Shown: piece after piece, positions 45,850 to 54,878 of the stretch
How positions within the stretch are numbered: the stretch's first letter is position 1
How the letters are laid out: each line of letters begins with the position of its first letter
Source of the DNA: Alphaproteobacteria bacterium
GTDB lineage: Bacteria; Pseudomonadota; Alphaproteobacteria; Micropepsales; Micropepsaceae
DNA: 64,000 nucleotides
NCBI GenBank assembly: GCA_019247845.1
Contig: JAFBAL010000010.1
Location: 62,001-126,000, forward strand
Reading direction: 5' to 3'
Position numbers and translations under genes: made by a program
The notes under the pieces: generated by a model
Told to the model about the DNA's origin: nothing
Seen by the model: the letters and a program-made list of their open reading frames with translations, nothing else
The model's database searches: none

Positions 45850-45923
45850 CGGCGCGTATCCGATTGGAAGAGGGCGTCAACGGTCGTTGTCGCCGCGCCC
45901 GGCAGGAAGACGCCGTTCGCCAT
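45846..45923 (-). CDS. 25-codon ORF between ATPase and permease
   Basis: The ATG lies 2 bp after the ATPase stop, and the stop overlaps the permease ATG (ATGA). The product is MANGVFLPGAAT-TTVDALFQSDTRR. Its last ten residues (DALFQSDTRR) mirror the ATPase C-terminus ([10 protein letters not shown]). The last 20 bp are identical to the ATPase 3' end, and the similarity extends over 33 bp with three mismatches. It may act as a coupling leader or be an accident of the duplication. No ribosome site of its own is clear. Confidence 0.4.
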   Translation of the reverse strand: MANGVFLPGAATTTVDALFQSDTRR

Positions 45924-45925
45924 CG

Positions 45926-46612
45926 TCATCGGCGCGTATCCGATTCGATGAGGCCGTCGCGGAAGCGCACCTGGCGCCCCGCATAACCCGCGACGTCCTC
46001 TTCATGCGTGACGAGCACGATGGTCAGCCCGCGCTCCTGGTTGAGCGAGCGCAGAAGCTGCATGATCTCATGGCTCTTGGCGGTGTCGAGATTGCCCGTC
46101 GGCTCGTCGGCGAAAACGACCGAGGGCGAGCTCACCAGCGCGCGCGCGATGGCGACGCGCTGCTGCTGGCCGCCGGAAAGCTCGGCCGCGGTGTGATCCC
46201 AGCGGTCGGCGAGGCCCACTTGCGCGAGCGTCTCGCGTCCCAGCCGCTTGCGCTCGCCGCTCTTCACGCCGCGATAGATCAGCGGCAGCTCGAGGTTCTC
46301 GAGCGCGGTGGTGCGCTTGAGCAGATTGAAGCCCTGGAACACGAAGCCCAGATAGTGCCGGCGCAACAGCGCGCGCTGCTCGCGCGACATCGCGCCGACA
46401 TCGGCGCCGCGGAAGTAATAGTTGCCGCCGGTCGGCGTATCCAGGCAGCCCAGGATGTTCATGCAGGTCGACTTGCCCGAGCCCGACGGGCCCATCACCG
46501 CGACGAACTCGCCGTCGTTGACCGCAAGGTCGATGCCGGCCAGCGCCGCGACCTCGGCCTCGCCCGAGCCGTAGATCTTGGTGACACGGCGAAGTTCGAT
46601 CAGCGGCTGCAT
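45926..46612 (-). CDS. MacB-type ABC transporter ATPase
   Basis: A 228-residue ABC ATPase. Walker A is GPSGSGKST, the Q loop is FVFQGFNLL, the signature is [16 protein letters not shown], Walker B is [12 protein letters not shown] and the H loop is VTHEEDVA. It is the LolD/MacB subtype with the short basic C-terminus DTRR. It lies 4 bp after the adaptor gene. The 3' end is partly duplicated in the following spacer. Confidence 0.95.
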   Translation of the reverse strand: MQPLIELRRVTKIYGSGEAEVAALAGIDLAVNDGEFVAVMGPSGSGKSTCMNILGCLDTPTGGNYYFRGADVGAMSREQRALLRRHYLGFVFQGFNLLKRTTALENLELPLIYRGVKSGERKRLGRETLAQVGLADRWDHTAAELSGGQQQRVAIARALVSSPSVVFADEPTGNLDTAKSHEIMQLLRSLNQERGLTIVLVTHEEDVAGYAGRQVRFRDGLIESDTRR

Positions 46613-46616
46613 CGCC

Positions 46617-47801
46617 TCAACCGCCTGGCTGCTTCGGCTTGTCGAGCTGATCGGTGACGACCATGTCGCCCGCCTTCAGATCGCCCGACAGGACCTGCGT
46701 CATCCGTCCGTCGCTGGCGCCGGTCCGGATGTCCTTCGCGGTCAGCTTGTCGCCGGTCTTCACCCAGACGCGTCCGGCATTGACGCCGTTCAGCTCCGGC
46801 GGCGGCGGCGGCGCCTGGTTCTTGATCTCGTCGGGCGGCACGAAGCGCAGCGCCGTGCCGGGCACGAGCAGCGCGTCCTTGATGTTGGCGGCCTCGATCT
46901 CGGCGGTGGCGGTCATGCCGGGCTTGAGCAGCCCGCCTTCGTTCTGCACCAAGAGCACGCCCTGATAGGTGACGACGCCCTGCACCGTCTTGGGCGCGTT
47001 GTGGATCGAGATCAGCTCGGCCTTGAACTTGCGCGAGGGATAGGCGTCGACATTGAAGGTCGCATGGCTGCCGGCATGGACCAGGCCCACATCGGCCTCG
47101 TCGATGTCGACGTCCAGCTCCATCTGGTTGAGGTCGCTCGCGAGCGTATAGAGCACCGGCGTCGTCATCGCGGCGACCACGGTCTGGCCGACCTCGACCT
47201 TGCGGTCCAGCACCACGCCGTCGATCGGCGAATAGATCGTGGCCTTGGACAGCATGGTCGTGTCCTGGTCGACCTGCGCGCGGGCCAGCCCCACGCCGGC
47301 CTTGGCGCGGGCGAGGTCGCCGGAGGAGACGTTGAGCTGCTCCTTCGACAGCGCATTGCCCTTCTCCAGCGCGACATAGCGGTCGTGCGTCTGGCTCATC
47401 TGCGACAAGGTCGCCTCGGCCTGCGCCAGGGTGGCGCGCGCCTGCTGCAGCTGGGCCTTGAGCTGGTCGGTATTGATGCGGGCGAGCTCCTGGCCCTTCT
47501 TCACATGGTCGTTGAAGTCGACACCCAGCACGTCGATGCGTCCCGACACCTCGGCGCCGACATCGACCTGGTTGCGCGGGGCCAGCGTGCCCGTCGCGCT
47601 GACGGTGACCGCCAGGGTGCCGCGGGTGACCGCTTTGGTCTCGTAGCTGTGGGGGGACGCCGGCTTCAGGACGAGGAACGCCACGATCAGGACGGGAACG
47701 CCGATGCCGATCAGCCACCACATCCGGCGGCGCCAGCGCCGGTTCTTGCGGCCGATGCCCAGCCGCCCCGCCATCTCTTGATCAGGAACAGGTGCGTTCA
47801 C
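46617..47801 (-). CDS. MacA-type periplasmic adaptor (HlyD/RND family)
   Basis: A 394-residue membrane-fusion protein. One N-terminal TM (MWWLIGIGVPVLIVAFLVL) is followed by a lipoyl half-motif (VGAEVSGRIDVLGVDFNDHVKKGQEL) and a coiled-coil hairpin (LKAQLQQARATLAQAEATLSQM). The second lipoyl half is YSPIDGVVLDRKVEVGQTV, and beta-barrel domains follow. A PPPPP linker lies near residue 330. The GTG start gives MNAPVPDQEMAG. It links the inner-membrane pump to a TolC-like channel, which is not encoded here. Confidence 0.94.
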   Translation of the reverse strand: MNAPVPDQEMAGRLGIGRKNRRWRRRMWWLIGIGVPVLIVAFLVLKPASPHSYETKAVTRGTLAVTVSATGTLAPRNQVDVGAEVSGRIDVLGVDFNDHVKKGQELARINTDQLKAQLQQARATLAQAEATLSQMSQTHDRYVALEKGNALSKEQLNVSSGDLARAKAGVGLARAQVDQDTTMLSKATIYSPIDGVVLDRKVEVGQTVVAAMTTPVLYTLASDLNQMELDVDIDEADVGLVHAGSHATFNVDAYPSRKFKAELISIHNAPKTVQGVVTYQGVLLVQNEGGLLKPGMTATAEIEAANIKDALLVPGTALRFVPPDEIKNQAPPPPPELNGVNAGRVWVKTGDKLTAKDIRTGASDGRMTQVLSGDLKAGDMVVTDQLDKPKQPGG

Positions 47802-47909
47802 GTCGTAAGCTCCCCAGCCGGCGGACAGGATGTTGGGTGGACCTTGGGGCTAGTCAAGGTGGTCGAGCGACCGCCGCGCAAATAGCGGGTGAATATTGGG
47901 CAAGCTTGT

Positions 47910-47923
47910 TTAACGCGCGTTAA
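47910..47923. promoter_or_regulatory. 14-bp palindrome upstream of PBP1A
   Basis: TTAACGCGCGTTAA is a perfect palindrome, 24 bp before the PBP start, in the 146-bp gap shared with the divergent adaptor gene. It recalls a CtrA site (TTAA-N7-TTAAC) but has N6, so it is not canonical. Confidence 0.45.
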
Positions 47924-47947
47924 CCCTTCGCGCCTAGAACGGTCCCC

Positions 47948-49942
47948 ATGGCACAGGACCGCGCGCGCGCCAGGACGAAGCGGACCGCCGACGGCGGCCA
48001 CGCCGCGCCGCCGCCCGCCGCCCCGCCGCCGCCGCCCAAGCCCAAACGGCGCCGCGCATGGCCTTATGCGCTCGCGATCCTGCTGGCCTGGGGGATCATC
48101 TTCGGGGCGGTGTTCTTCTCGCGGTTCCTGTCGAATCTGCCCGACGTGAACACCCTGCTCGCCCAGGGCCCGTCGCAGGACATCACCCTGCTGGACGACC
48201 AGGGCCGGCTGATCGCGCGTCGCGGCTTGACGCAAGGCGCGCTGGTCGACGTCTCGACCCTGCCCAAGCACGTGCCCGATGCCTTCATCGCCATCGAGGA
48301 TCGCCGCTTCCGCGAGCATATCGGGCTCGACCCCGTGGGCCTGGTGCGCGCGCTGTTCCAGAACATGTCGGCCGGGCACGTCGTGCAGGGCGGCTCGACC
48401 TTGACCCAGCAGCTCGCCAAGAACCTGTTCCTCGATCCCGGGCGCAACCTGGAGCGCAAGACGCAAGAGGCGATGCTCGCGCTGTACCTGGAGAGCCGCT
48501 ATTCCAAGGACCAGATCCTCACCCTCTATCTGAACCGCGTCTATTTCGGCGCCGGCGCCTACGGCATCGAGGCCGCGGCGGAACGCTTCTTCGGCAAGCA
48601 TGCGAGCGAGCTCACCCTGCCCGAGGCCGCGATGCTGGCGGGCAGCGTCAAGGCGCCGGCCAAGTACAATCCGCTGAACGATCCCGACGCCTCGATGGAA
48701 CGCGCTTTGGTCGTGCTCAAGGCGATGCGGGACGCGGATTTCATCGACGAGCGCACGCGCCTTTCCGCCGCCGCGACCCGGCCGCATGTCGTGCGCGGCA
48801 GCGGCCATGCCGGCGGCGGCTATTTCACCGATTGGATCGTGTCGCAGATCCCGGGCTATATCGGCGAGAACAACGAGCCCATCGTCGTCGAGACCAGCTT
48901 CGATCTCGACGCGCAGGCTGAAGCCGAACGCGCGGTGGCGCAGGGCCTCGCCGAGCAGGCCGAGAAGCTGAATGCAGGGCAAGCGGTGCTCATCGCGATG
49001 ACACCCGATGGCGCGGTACGCGCGATGGTGGGCGGGCGCTCCTATGCGCAAAGCCCCTACAACCGGGCGACCGAAGCGGTGCGCCAGCCGGGCTCGGCGT
49101 TCAAGCCTTTCGTCTATCTCACGGCCTTCGAGCATGGCCGCACGCCGTCGGACGTGATGAACGACGTGCCGGTCAACATCCATGGCTGGAAGCCCGACGA
49201 CTACGAAGGCAAATACGAAGGCGAAATCTCGCTGACGCGCGCCTTCGCCAAGTCGTCGAACTCCATCGCGGCGCAGCTGACCGCGCAGCTCGGGCCCAGG
49301 ACGGTCGCGCGCACGGCGCACCGTCTGGGCATCGCGTCCAATCTCGACATCAATGCATCGCTGGCGCTGGGCACCTCGGGCGTCACGCCGCTCGAGCTGG
49401 TGACGGCCTATGTGCCGTTCGCGAACGGCGGGCAAGGGGTCATCGCCTTCGGCATCCAGCGCATCCGCACCGCCTCGGGCAAGGTGCTGTGGGAGCGCAA
49501 GAGCTCCGGCCCCATCGCGGTGATCAAGCCCGCCAATGCGGCGGCGATGACCTCGCTGATGGTGGCCACCGTCGAGACCGGCACCGGCAAGGCGGCGCGT
49601 CTCACCGACCGGCCGAGCGCGGGCAAGACCGGCACGACGCAGGATTTCCACGACGCCTGGTTCGTCGGCTACAGCGCCGATCTCGTCTGCGGCGTGTGGA
49701 TCGGCAACGACGACAACACGCCGATGAAGCACGCGACCGGCGGCGGCTTGCCGGCGCATATCTTCAAGACCTTCATGGAGAGCGCCGAAGCCGGCCTGCC
49801 GTCGAAGCCGCTGGTCGGCACCGAGACGCCGGTCGCGAGCCTTCCCGCCGCAGGCGACACCGCAGCACCTCCGGAGCCGTCGTCGGGCGACGACATCTCG
49901 AAGTTCCTCGACAGCCTGTTCGGCAAAGGCGACGAGCATTGA
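47948..49942 (+). CDS. penicillin-binding protein 1A (bifunctional)
   Basis: A 664-residue class A PBP. A basic/Pro-rich cytoplasmic tail precedes one TM (residues 41-60). The GT51 glycosyltransferase has the catalytic Glu in AIEDRRF (117-121) and [13 protein letters not shown]. The transpeptidase has Ser383-Lys386 (GSAFKPF), Ser436-Asn438 (SSN) and Lys560-Thr-Gly-Thr. It polymerises and cross-links peptidoglycan. The stop overlaps the next start (TTGA). Confidence 0.95.
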   Translation: MAQDRARARTKRTADGGHAAPPPAAPPPPPKPKRRRAWPYALAILLAWGIIFGAVFFSRFLSNLPDVNTLLAQGPSQDITLLDDQGRLIARRGLTQGALVDVSTLPKHVPDAFIAIEDRRFREHIGLDPVGLVRALFQNMSAGHVVQGGSTLTQQLAKNLFLDPGRNLERKTQEAMLALYLESRYSKDQILTLYLNRVYFGAGAYGIEAAAERFFGKHASELTLPEAAMLAGSVKAPAKYNPLNDPDASMERALVVLKAMRDADFIDERTRLSAAATRPHVVRGSGHAGGGYFTDWIVSQIPGYIGENNEPIVVETSFDLDAQAEAERAVAQGLAEQAEKLNAGQAVLIAMTPDGAVRAMVGGRSYAQSPYNRATEAVRQPGSAFKPFVYLTAFEHGRTPSDVMNDVPVNIHGWKPDDYEGKYEGEISLTRAFAKSSNSIAAQLTAQLGPRTVARTAHRLGIASNLDINASLALGTSGVTPLELVTAYVPFANGGQGVIAFGIQRIRTASGKVLWERKSSGPIAVIKPANAAAMTSLMVATVETGTGKAARLTDRPSAGKTGTTQDFHDAWFVGYSADLVCGVWIGNDDNTPMKHATGGGLPAHIFKTFMESAEAGLPSKPLVGTETPVASLPAAGDTAAPPEPSSGDDISKFLDSLFGKGDEH

Positions 49943-50427
49943 CCCATACGAGCCGCCAAGTGATTGGCCAATGCGCCTGCGGCAAGGTCAGGCTCGAGGT
50001 CGACGTGCCGGTGTTCTGGGCCTGGCACGACCATTCGGAAGCCACGCGCCGCGCGCAGGGCTGTGCCTATGCGACCTATGTCGGCGTCTGGAAGAGCAAG
50101 CTGCGCATCGCCAAGGGCGCCACGCACATCGCGACCTATGAGGACAAGAAGCGCAAGACCGTGCGCAGCTTCTGCGCGGCCTGCGGCACGCCCTTGATGT
50201 ACGAGCGCGGCCATTCGCCCAGGATGATCAACCTGCCGCGCGCGCTCTTCGCCGGACGCGTCGGCCGCGAGCCGCGCTATCACATCGCGGCCGAAGCCTC
50301 GCCCGAATGGGCTTACGCGCAGGAACCGCTGGTGCCGCTCAAAGGCTATCCGGGCGTGATGTGGGACCGGCGCAAGAAGAAGCCCAAGGACGAAGGGCTC
50401 GAGGATTTCCTCACTCGCTTTCCTTGA
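49939..50427 (+). CDS. GFA-family (glutathione-dependent formaldehyde-activating-like) protein
   Basis: A 162-residue zinc-ribbon protein. Cys12 and Cys14 ([12 protein letters not shown]) and the [13 protein letters not shown] pair match the GFA domain, although the middle Cys set is reduced (only GCAYATYVG). The TTG start at 49939 overlaps the PBP stop and has AAAGG upstream; a GTG at 49960 is an alternative. Activity is uncertain for most family members. Confidence 0.82.
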   Translation: MTHTSRQVIGQCACGKVRLEVDVPVFWAWHDHSEATRRAQGCAYATYVGVWKSKLRIAKGATHIATYEDKKRKTVRSFCAACGTPLMYERGHSPRMINLPRALFAGRVGREPRYHIAAEASPEWAYAQEPLVPLKGYPGVMWDRRKKKPKDEGLEDFLTRFP

Positions 50428-51466
50428 GCAGCGTCTCCAGCTTGTCCTTCCACACCGCGGCCCAGGTATGAGTGCCGTGGCCGTGGGTCGCCTCGCTGAC
50501 CGGGATCAGCACGAAGGTGCCGTGCTTGATTTCGGGCGCCAGCTTCTCGGCGATGCCGAGCTCGGGCGGATTGATGAAATCGTCGGCCGAGTTGATCCAC
50601 ATCACCGGCGCGGTGATGGCGCCAAGCTTGCCCGACGGGTCGTAGTTGCGCGAGGCGTCGACCTGATAGAGGAAGTCGTTGGCGTCGAGCGATTTCAGGT
50701 AGCCGTCCACGGTCTTCTCGACATAGGCGTCGACGCCGTCGCGCGTCGGATAGGCCTTCTGCATCACCAGCGGCGCCGCGCCCGCGATCATCAAAAGGTC
50801 GGCCGCGGTGCGCAGCCCTTCGCGCGGCGGCGTCTTGTATTCGCCGCCGTTCCACGCCGGATCGTTCCGAATCGCGTCGGTCGTCATCTTGCGCCACATC
50901 CGGTTGCGGCCGGCGATCTGCACCGGCAGGCAGGCGAGCGGCATCAGGGCGCCGGCGAAGTCGGGCCAGGTCTCGCCCCAGACGAAGGACTGCATGCAGC
51001 CCATCGACGTGCCCATGATCAGGCGCAGATGGGTCACGTGCAGTCCCTTGACCAGCATCTCGTGCTGCGCCGCGACCATGTCGTCGTAGTCGTAATGCGG
51101 GAACCTGGCGTGCATCCCATCGCTGGGCTTCGACGACTTGCCGTGCCCGATGCCGTCGGGAAGGACGATATAGTACTTCGCCGGATCGAGCAGCCCGCCG
51201 GGCACGAACAGCACGTCGGCGAATTGCGGGCGCAGGAATTGATGCCCGTCGCCGCCGGTGCCGTGCAGGATCATCACCGCGTTGTCGACGTGGCCCTTGC
51301 GGTCCTTGTGCGGCCTGCCGAGCGTGGTGTAGTGCAGGCGCAGCTCGCCCATGCTCTCGCCGGTGCGGAACTTGAAATCATGCGCGACATAGTCGCCTTC
51401 GGTCGTGGCCGGTGCGGCCGCGGCCGCGGTGACGAACAGCGAAAGCGCAATGGCGGCGCGGACCAT
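50411..51466 (-). CDS. exported alpha/beta hydrolase, MetX/HTA-like
   Basis: A 351-residue protein with a signal peptide (cleavage near AAAAA-PA). The alpha/beta core has NAVMILHGTGGDGHQF. The nucleophile is Ser154 in GTSMGCMQS, with Asp in NSADDFINPP and His in ATHGHGTH, as in homoserine acetyltransferase-like hydrolases. The export signal makes a metabolic MetX role unlikely; a periplasmic esterase is more likely. It converges with the GFA gene, overlapping 17 bp. Confidence 0.88.
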   Translation of the reverse strand: MVRAAIALSLFVTAAAAAPATTEGDYVAHDFKFRTGESMGELRLHYTTLGRPHKDRKGHVDNAVMILHGTGGDGHQFLRPQFADVLFVPGGLLDPAKYYIVLPDGIGHGKSSKPSDGMHARFPHYDYDDMVAAQHEMLVKGLHVTHLRLIMGTSMGCMQSFVWGETWPDFAGALMPLACLPVQIAGRNRMWRKMTTDAIRNDPAWNGGEYKTPPREGLRTAADLLMIAGAAPLVMQKAYPTRDGVDAYVEKTVDGYLKSLDANDFLYQVDASRNYDPSGKLGAITAPVMWINSADDFINPPELGIAEKLAPEIKHGTFVLIPVSEATHGHGTHTWAAVWKDKLETLLKESE

Positions 51467-51519
51467 GACGGCCTCCTGAAAAGGGCCGCAAATCTGATCC
51501 GCAGCGATGCCCTCGTCAA

Positions 51520-51609
51520 CCGAAGGTGTCCTAGCCGAACGTGCCGTGGCCGAACGTGCCCTGGCCGGACGTGCCGTGGCCGAACGTGCCCTAGCCGAAC
51601 GTGAAAGAG
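51520..51609. repeat. 15-bp tandem repeat copying the dipZ 3' end
   Basis: Units of the form CCGAACGTGCC[G/C]T[G/A]G repeat about six times, starting at 51520, 51535, 51550, 51565, 51580 and 51595. The last one or two lie inside the dipZ 3' end, including its TAG stop. Because the unit is 15 bp, the frame stays open: past the stop it would read GTFGH, GTSGQ, GTFGH, GTFG and stop again. Confidence 0.92.
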
Positions 51610-53303
51610 TAGGCCTGCACGCCGGGGTCGAGGAACTCGATCTCGAAGGTGCGGTCGGCGACCGGTCCGCTCTGACGGATGAGCTGGTAGAGGCGCTGCG
51701 ACGTCACCGTGCCGTTTCCATCCGCATCGGTGTCCATGCCGTGCGCGTCGCCGGGCGGCTTGCCGTCGAGCGTGACCTTGAAGCGCACCGGCGTCTTGCC
51801 GTTCGCAGGTCCCAGCACGAAATGCAGGTCGCGCGCATGGAAGCGGAACGCGACCTTGCCGCCGGGCTTGTTCAGCACCGTCATCTGCGGCCCGATGGTC
51901 CAGCTGCCGCCAAGGGCCCATTGGTTGAGGTTCAGGCCCGGCGGGACCGCATAGTCCGACGGCTTGTCGGTCGCGACGTGGTCGCTGGCGAAGCTCTGGC
52001 CGCGGTCGTAGCCGACATAGGTCTCGGGCGAGCGGATGTCGTCGATATCGGCCGAAGCCTCGGCGCCCTTTGCGTTGGGATCGACGGAGCCCGCGGGCAG
52101 GTCCGTCTGGCCGGCCTCCTTCAGCAGCTGCCGGATGATCGCCTCGGACTTGTCGTAGTCGCCTTCTCCGAAATGATGCGCGCGGATGCGGCCCTGCGCG
52201 TCGATGAAGTAATGCGCCGGCCAGTACTGATTGTCGAACGCCTGCCAGATCTTCAGGTCGGCATCGAGCGCGACGGGGTAATGGATGTTCAGATCCTTCA
52301 CCGCGCGCTCGACGTTGCCCAAGTCCTTCTCGAAGGCGAATTCGGGCGCATGCACGCCGATCACGACCAGCCCGTGGCCTTTGTATTTCTCCGCCCAGGC
52401 GCGCACGTAAGGGATGGAGCGCAAACAGTTGATGCAGGAATAGGTCCAGAAATCGACGACCACGACCTTGCCCTTGAGCGCGGCGCGCGTCAGCGGCCCC
52501 GAATTGATCCAGGCGGTGGCGCCGGAAAGCTCCGGCATCGTGCCTTCTACCGCAAGATCGCTTCCCGCGATTTTGGCGGCTTGGGCGCGTTTCGGCGGAT
52601 TGACCTTCTCGATCAGGCCCTGCTCCAGGCTCGCGGTATTGGCGAGCGACAGGCGCGTCAGGAACCCGGTGTCCCAGCCGAGCGCGATCGCCACGACGCC
52701 CAAGAGAACCAGGGCGCCCAGGCCGCGCCTGACCCATTCCCCGGCGCCGAGCGAGCGCTTCATCGCGGCGAAGACGCGTCCGCCGATCAAGAGCGCCACC
52801 GCCAGCGAGGTCGCCGCGCCCGCGGCATAGGCGAGCAGCAGAAGCGTCGTGCTGGCGCTCGCGCCCTGGATCGCGGCACCCGTCAGCACCAGGCCCAGGA
52901 TCGGTCCCGCGCAGGGCGCCCAAAGCAGGCCGGTCGCGACGCCGAGCAGCAGCGACGATCCGATGCCCGAGCCTTGGCCTTGGGAGAGCCGGTTGCCCAA
53001 GGCCACCAGCGGCTGCGTCAAGCGGTCCGCCAGCGACGGCAGCAGCAGGGTGAGGCCGAAGAACGCCAGCAATATCAGCGCCAGAATGCGCCCCCACTGG
53101 TTGGCATGCACCGCCCAGCCGCCGCCGACCGCGGCCAGGGTCGCCACGGCGGCGAAGGTCAGCGCCATGCCGATCAGAAGCGGCAGGCCGCTTCTCACGA
53201 AAGGTTGATCGGCCCGCGCGAAGACGAAAGGCAGCACGGGCAGGATGCAGGGGCTGAGGATCGTCAGCACGCCGCCGAGATAGGAGAGGATCAGAAGGGT
53301 CAT
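51591..53303 (-). CDS. DipZ-type protein: CcdA membrane domain plus thioredoxin domain
   Basis: A 570-residue protein. About six TM helices (residues 1-215) carry the DsbD/CcdA redox cysteines Cys19 (LSPCILPVLP) and Cys131 (LLWAPCAGPILG). The periplasmic thioredoxin-like domain has Cys290-x-x-Cys293 (WTYSCINCLRS) and HFGEGDYDKSE. The C-terminal ~150-residue jelly-roll-like DipZ domain ends EFLDPGVQAYSFTFG. It passes reducing power across the membrane. The start is ATG 53303. Its 3' end is amplified in a tandem repeat. Confidence 0.93.
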   Translation of the reverse strand: MTLLILSYLGGVLTILSPCILPVLPFVFARADQPFVRSGLPLLIGMALTFAAVATLAAVGGGWAVHANQWGRILALILLAFFGLTLLLPSLADRLTQPLVALGNRLSQGQGSGIGSSLLLGVATGLLWAPCAGPILGLVLTGAAIQGASASTTLLLLAYAAGAATSLAVALLIGGRVFAAMKRSLGAGEWVRRGLGALVLLGVVAIALGWDTGFLTRLSLANTASLEQGLIEKVNPPKRAQAAKIAGSDLAVEGTMPELSGATAWINSGPLTRAALKGKVVVVDFWTYSCINCLRSIPYVRAWAEKYKGHGLVVIGVHAPEFAFEKDLGNVERAVKDLNIHYPVALDADLKIWQAFDNQYWPAHYFIDAQGRIRAHHFGEGDYDKSEAIIRQLLKEAGQTDLPAGSVDPNAKGAEASADIDDIRSPETYVGYDRGQSFASDHVATDKPSDYAVPPGLNLNQWALGGSWTIGPQMTVLNKPGGKVAFRFHARDLHFVLGPANGKTPVRFKVTLDGKPPGDAHGMDTDADGNGTVTSQRLYQLIRQSGPVADRTFEIEFLDPGVQAYSFTFG

Positions 53304-53358
53304 GGCCGAGATACGGGCGTCAGGGCGAAGAAGTTGCAGCCAGGGCGATGGATCGGGC

Positions 53359-54309
53359 TCATGGCGACGCCGTCGCCGCGGCCACGATCGATTCCGCTTT
53401 GGCGAACAGTGCCGGATCGATCTCGAGCCCCGAGGCGCCGGCATTGTCGTCGACCTGTTCGGGCTTGCTGGCGCCGATGATGGCCGAGGCGACATTGGGC
53501 TCGCGCAGCACCCAGGCGAGCGCGAACTGCGCCATCGAGCAGCCGGCCTCCAGCGCCAGTGGCTTCAGCTTCTGCACCGCCTCCAGCACCGGCCGCTCGG
53601 TCAGGCGGCCGATGAAGCCGCTCATCTTGTCGCTCGAGGCGCGCGAGTCCGAAGGCGGCGGCGTGTCGGGCGAATATTTGCCGGTCAGAACGCCTTGGCC
53701 GAGCGGCGACCACACGATCTGCGAGATGCCGTTGGCGGCTGAGATCGGGATCACCTTCTTCTCCGGCAGCCGCCACAGCAGCGAATATTGCGGCTGGCTG
53801 GAGACGAAATGCTCGACGCCCGCCATCGCGACCGCGTCCTCGATCTGCTTGGGCGACCATTCCGAAAAGCCGATCCAGCGCACCTTGCCGCTCTGCTTGG
53901 CGCGGGTCAGCGCCTCCATCGTCTCGGGCAGCGGCGTGTTCGGGTCGTAGCGGTGGCATTGATAGAGGTCGACGTAATCGGTGCGCAGCCTCTTCAAGGA
54001 ATCGTCGAGCTGCTTCTCGATCTGCGTGGCGGACAGGCCCTGGTTGCCGCCGCCCATGTCGCCGAAGACCTTGGTCGCCAGCACGTAGGAGTCTCGCTTT
54101 CGCCCGGCCAGCGCCTCGCCCAGGAAGCTCTCCGCGGCGCCGCGGCCATAGACGTTGGCGGTGTCGACGAAGTTGATGCCGAGCTCGAAGGCGCGCTCGA
54201 CGCAAGCGAGCGCCCGGCCGCGCTCCACGCCGACGCCGAAGGTCAGCCACGACCCCAGCGAGATTTCCGAAACGGAAAGGTCGCTCGCGCCGAGCTTGCG
54301 GTACTTCAT
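53359..54309 (-). CDS. aldo/keto reductase, voltage-channel beta-subunit-like
   Basis: A 316-residue AKR barrel. The catalytic tetrad is Asp49 and Tyr54 (NFVDTANVYGRG), Lys80 (YVLATKVFG) and His119 (DLYQCHRYDP). The NADPH loop near the end is SAIIGASKPEQVDDN. The start MKYRKLGASDLSVSEISLG matches the AKR6/AKR11-type relatives. The substrate is unknown. It lies upstream of dipZ by 55 bp on the same strand. Confidence 0.93.
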   Translation of the reverse strand: MKYRKLGASDLSVSEISLGSWLTFGVGVERGRALACVERAFELGINFVDTANVYGRGAAESFLGEALAGRKRDSYVLATKVFGDMGGGNQGLSATQIEKQLDDSLKRLRTDYVDLYQCHRYDPNTPLPETMEALTRAKQSGKVRWIGFSEWSPKQIEDAVAMAGVEHFVSSQPQYSLLWRLPEKKVIPISAANGISQIVWSPLGQGVLTGKYSPDTPPPSDSRASSDKMSGFIGRLTERPVLEAVQKLKPLALEAGCSMAQFALAWVLREPNVASAIIGASKPEQVDDNAGASGLEIDPALFAKAESIVAAATASP

Positions 54310-54451
54310 GGGGAGATCCTTCACGGGGGGGGCCTCGCCCAGTCTGCGCTGCCCACGGCGCAAAGTCACCCGCGGTCAAGTTTTTGACGCGAGGGATCAA
54401 GGCGCATCCGTGCATCGGCCCTTATCTGGAGACGGAAAGAGAGGGCACCGA

Positions 54452-54847
54452 ATGGTATCGCTGTTTCGTCTTTACGCGCTCCGGGCGCTCTACCTGTTGA
54501 TGGCGGTAGGGCAAGGCGCGATCCAATGGCCGCTCATCCTTCATCACGCCGCCCCCTGGAGCATGATGAGCGGCGTAGCGCATGCGCTGCTGGCGGCGCT
54601 ATCGCTGATCGCGCTTCTGGGCCTGCGCTATCCGCTCAAGATGTTGCCGCTGCTGCTGTTCGAGCTCGCCTGGAAGACGATCTGGCTCGCCGGCATCGCG
54701 CTGCCGCTGTGGCTTGCCGGGCAGGTGGACGCCGACACGGCCGAGACGGTCAAAGCCTGCCTGCTGGGCATCGTCGTGCCCTTCGTGCTGCCCTGGGGCT
54801 ATCTGATCGAGAACTATGTGAAGACGCCCGGCGACCGCTGGCGCTGA
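54452..54847 (+). CDS. small membrane protein, four TM
   Basis: A 131-residue protein with about four hydrophobic segments (YLLMAVGQGAIQWPLIL, VAHALLAALSLIALLGL, LPLLLFELAWKTIWLAGIALPLWL, LLGIVVPFVLPWGYLI). It ends in ENYVKTPGDRWR, seen in small uncharacterised membrane proteins. The start follows AGAGGG. Role unknown; it is divergent from the aldo/keto reductase. Confidence 0.8.
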   Translation: MVSLFRLYALRALYLLMAVGQGAIQWPLILHHAAPWSMMSGVAHALLAALSLIALLGLRYPLKMLPLLLFELAWKTIWLAGIALPLWLAGQVDADTAETVKACLLGIVVPFVLPWGYLIENYVKTPGDRWR

Positions 54848-54878
54848 AATGAGCTGCTGCGCGCTTCCGTGCGCAGGG

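Noticed and set aside
47910..47923. A canonical CtrA binding site before PBP1A.
   Set aside because: The spacing between TTAA halves is 6, not 7, so it is reported only as a palindrome.
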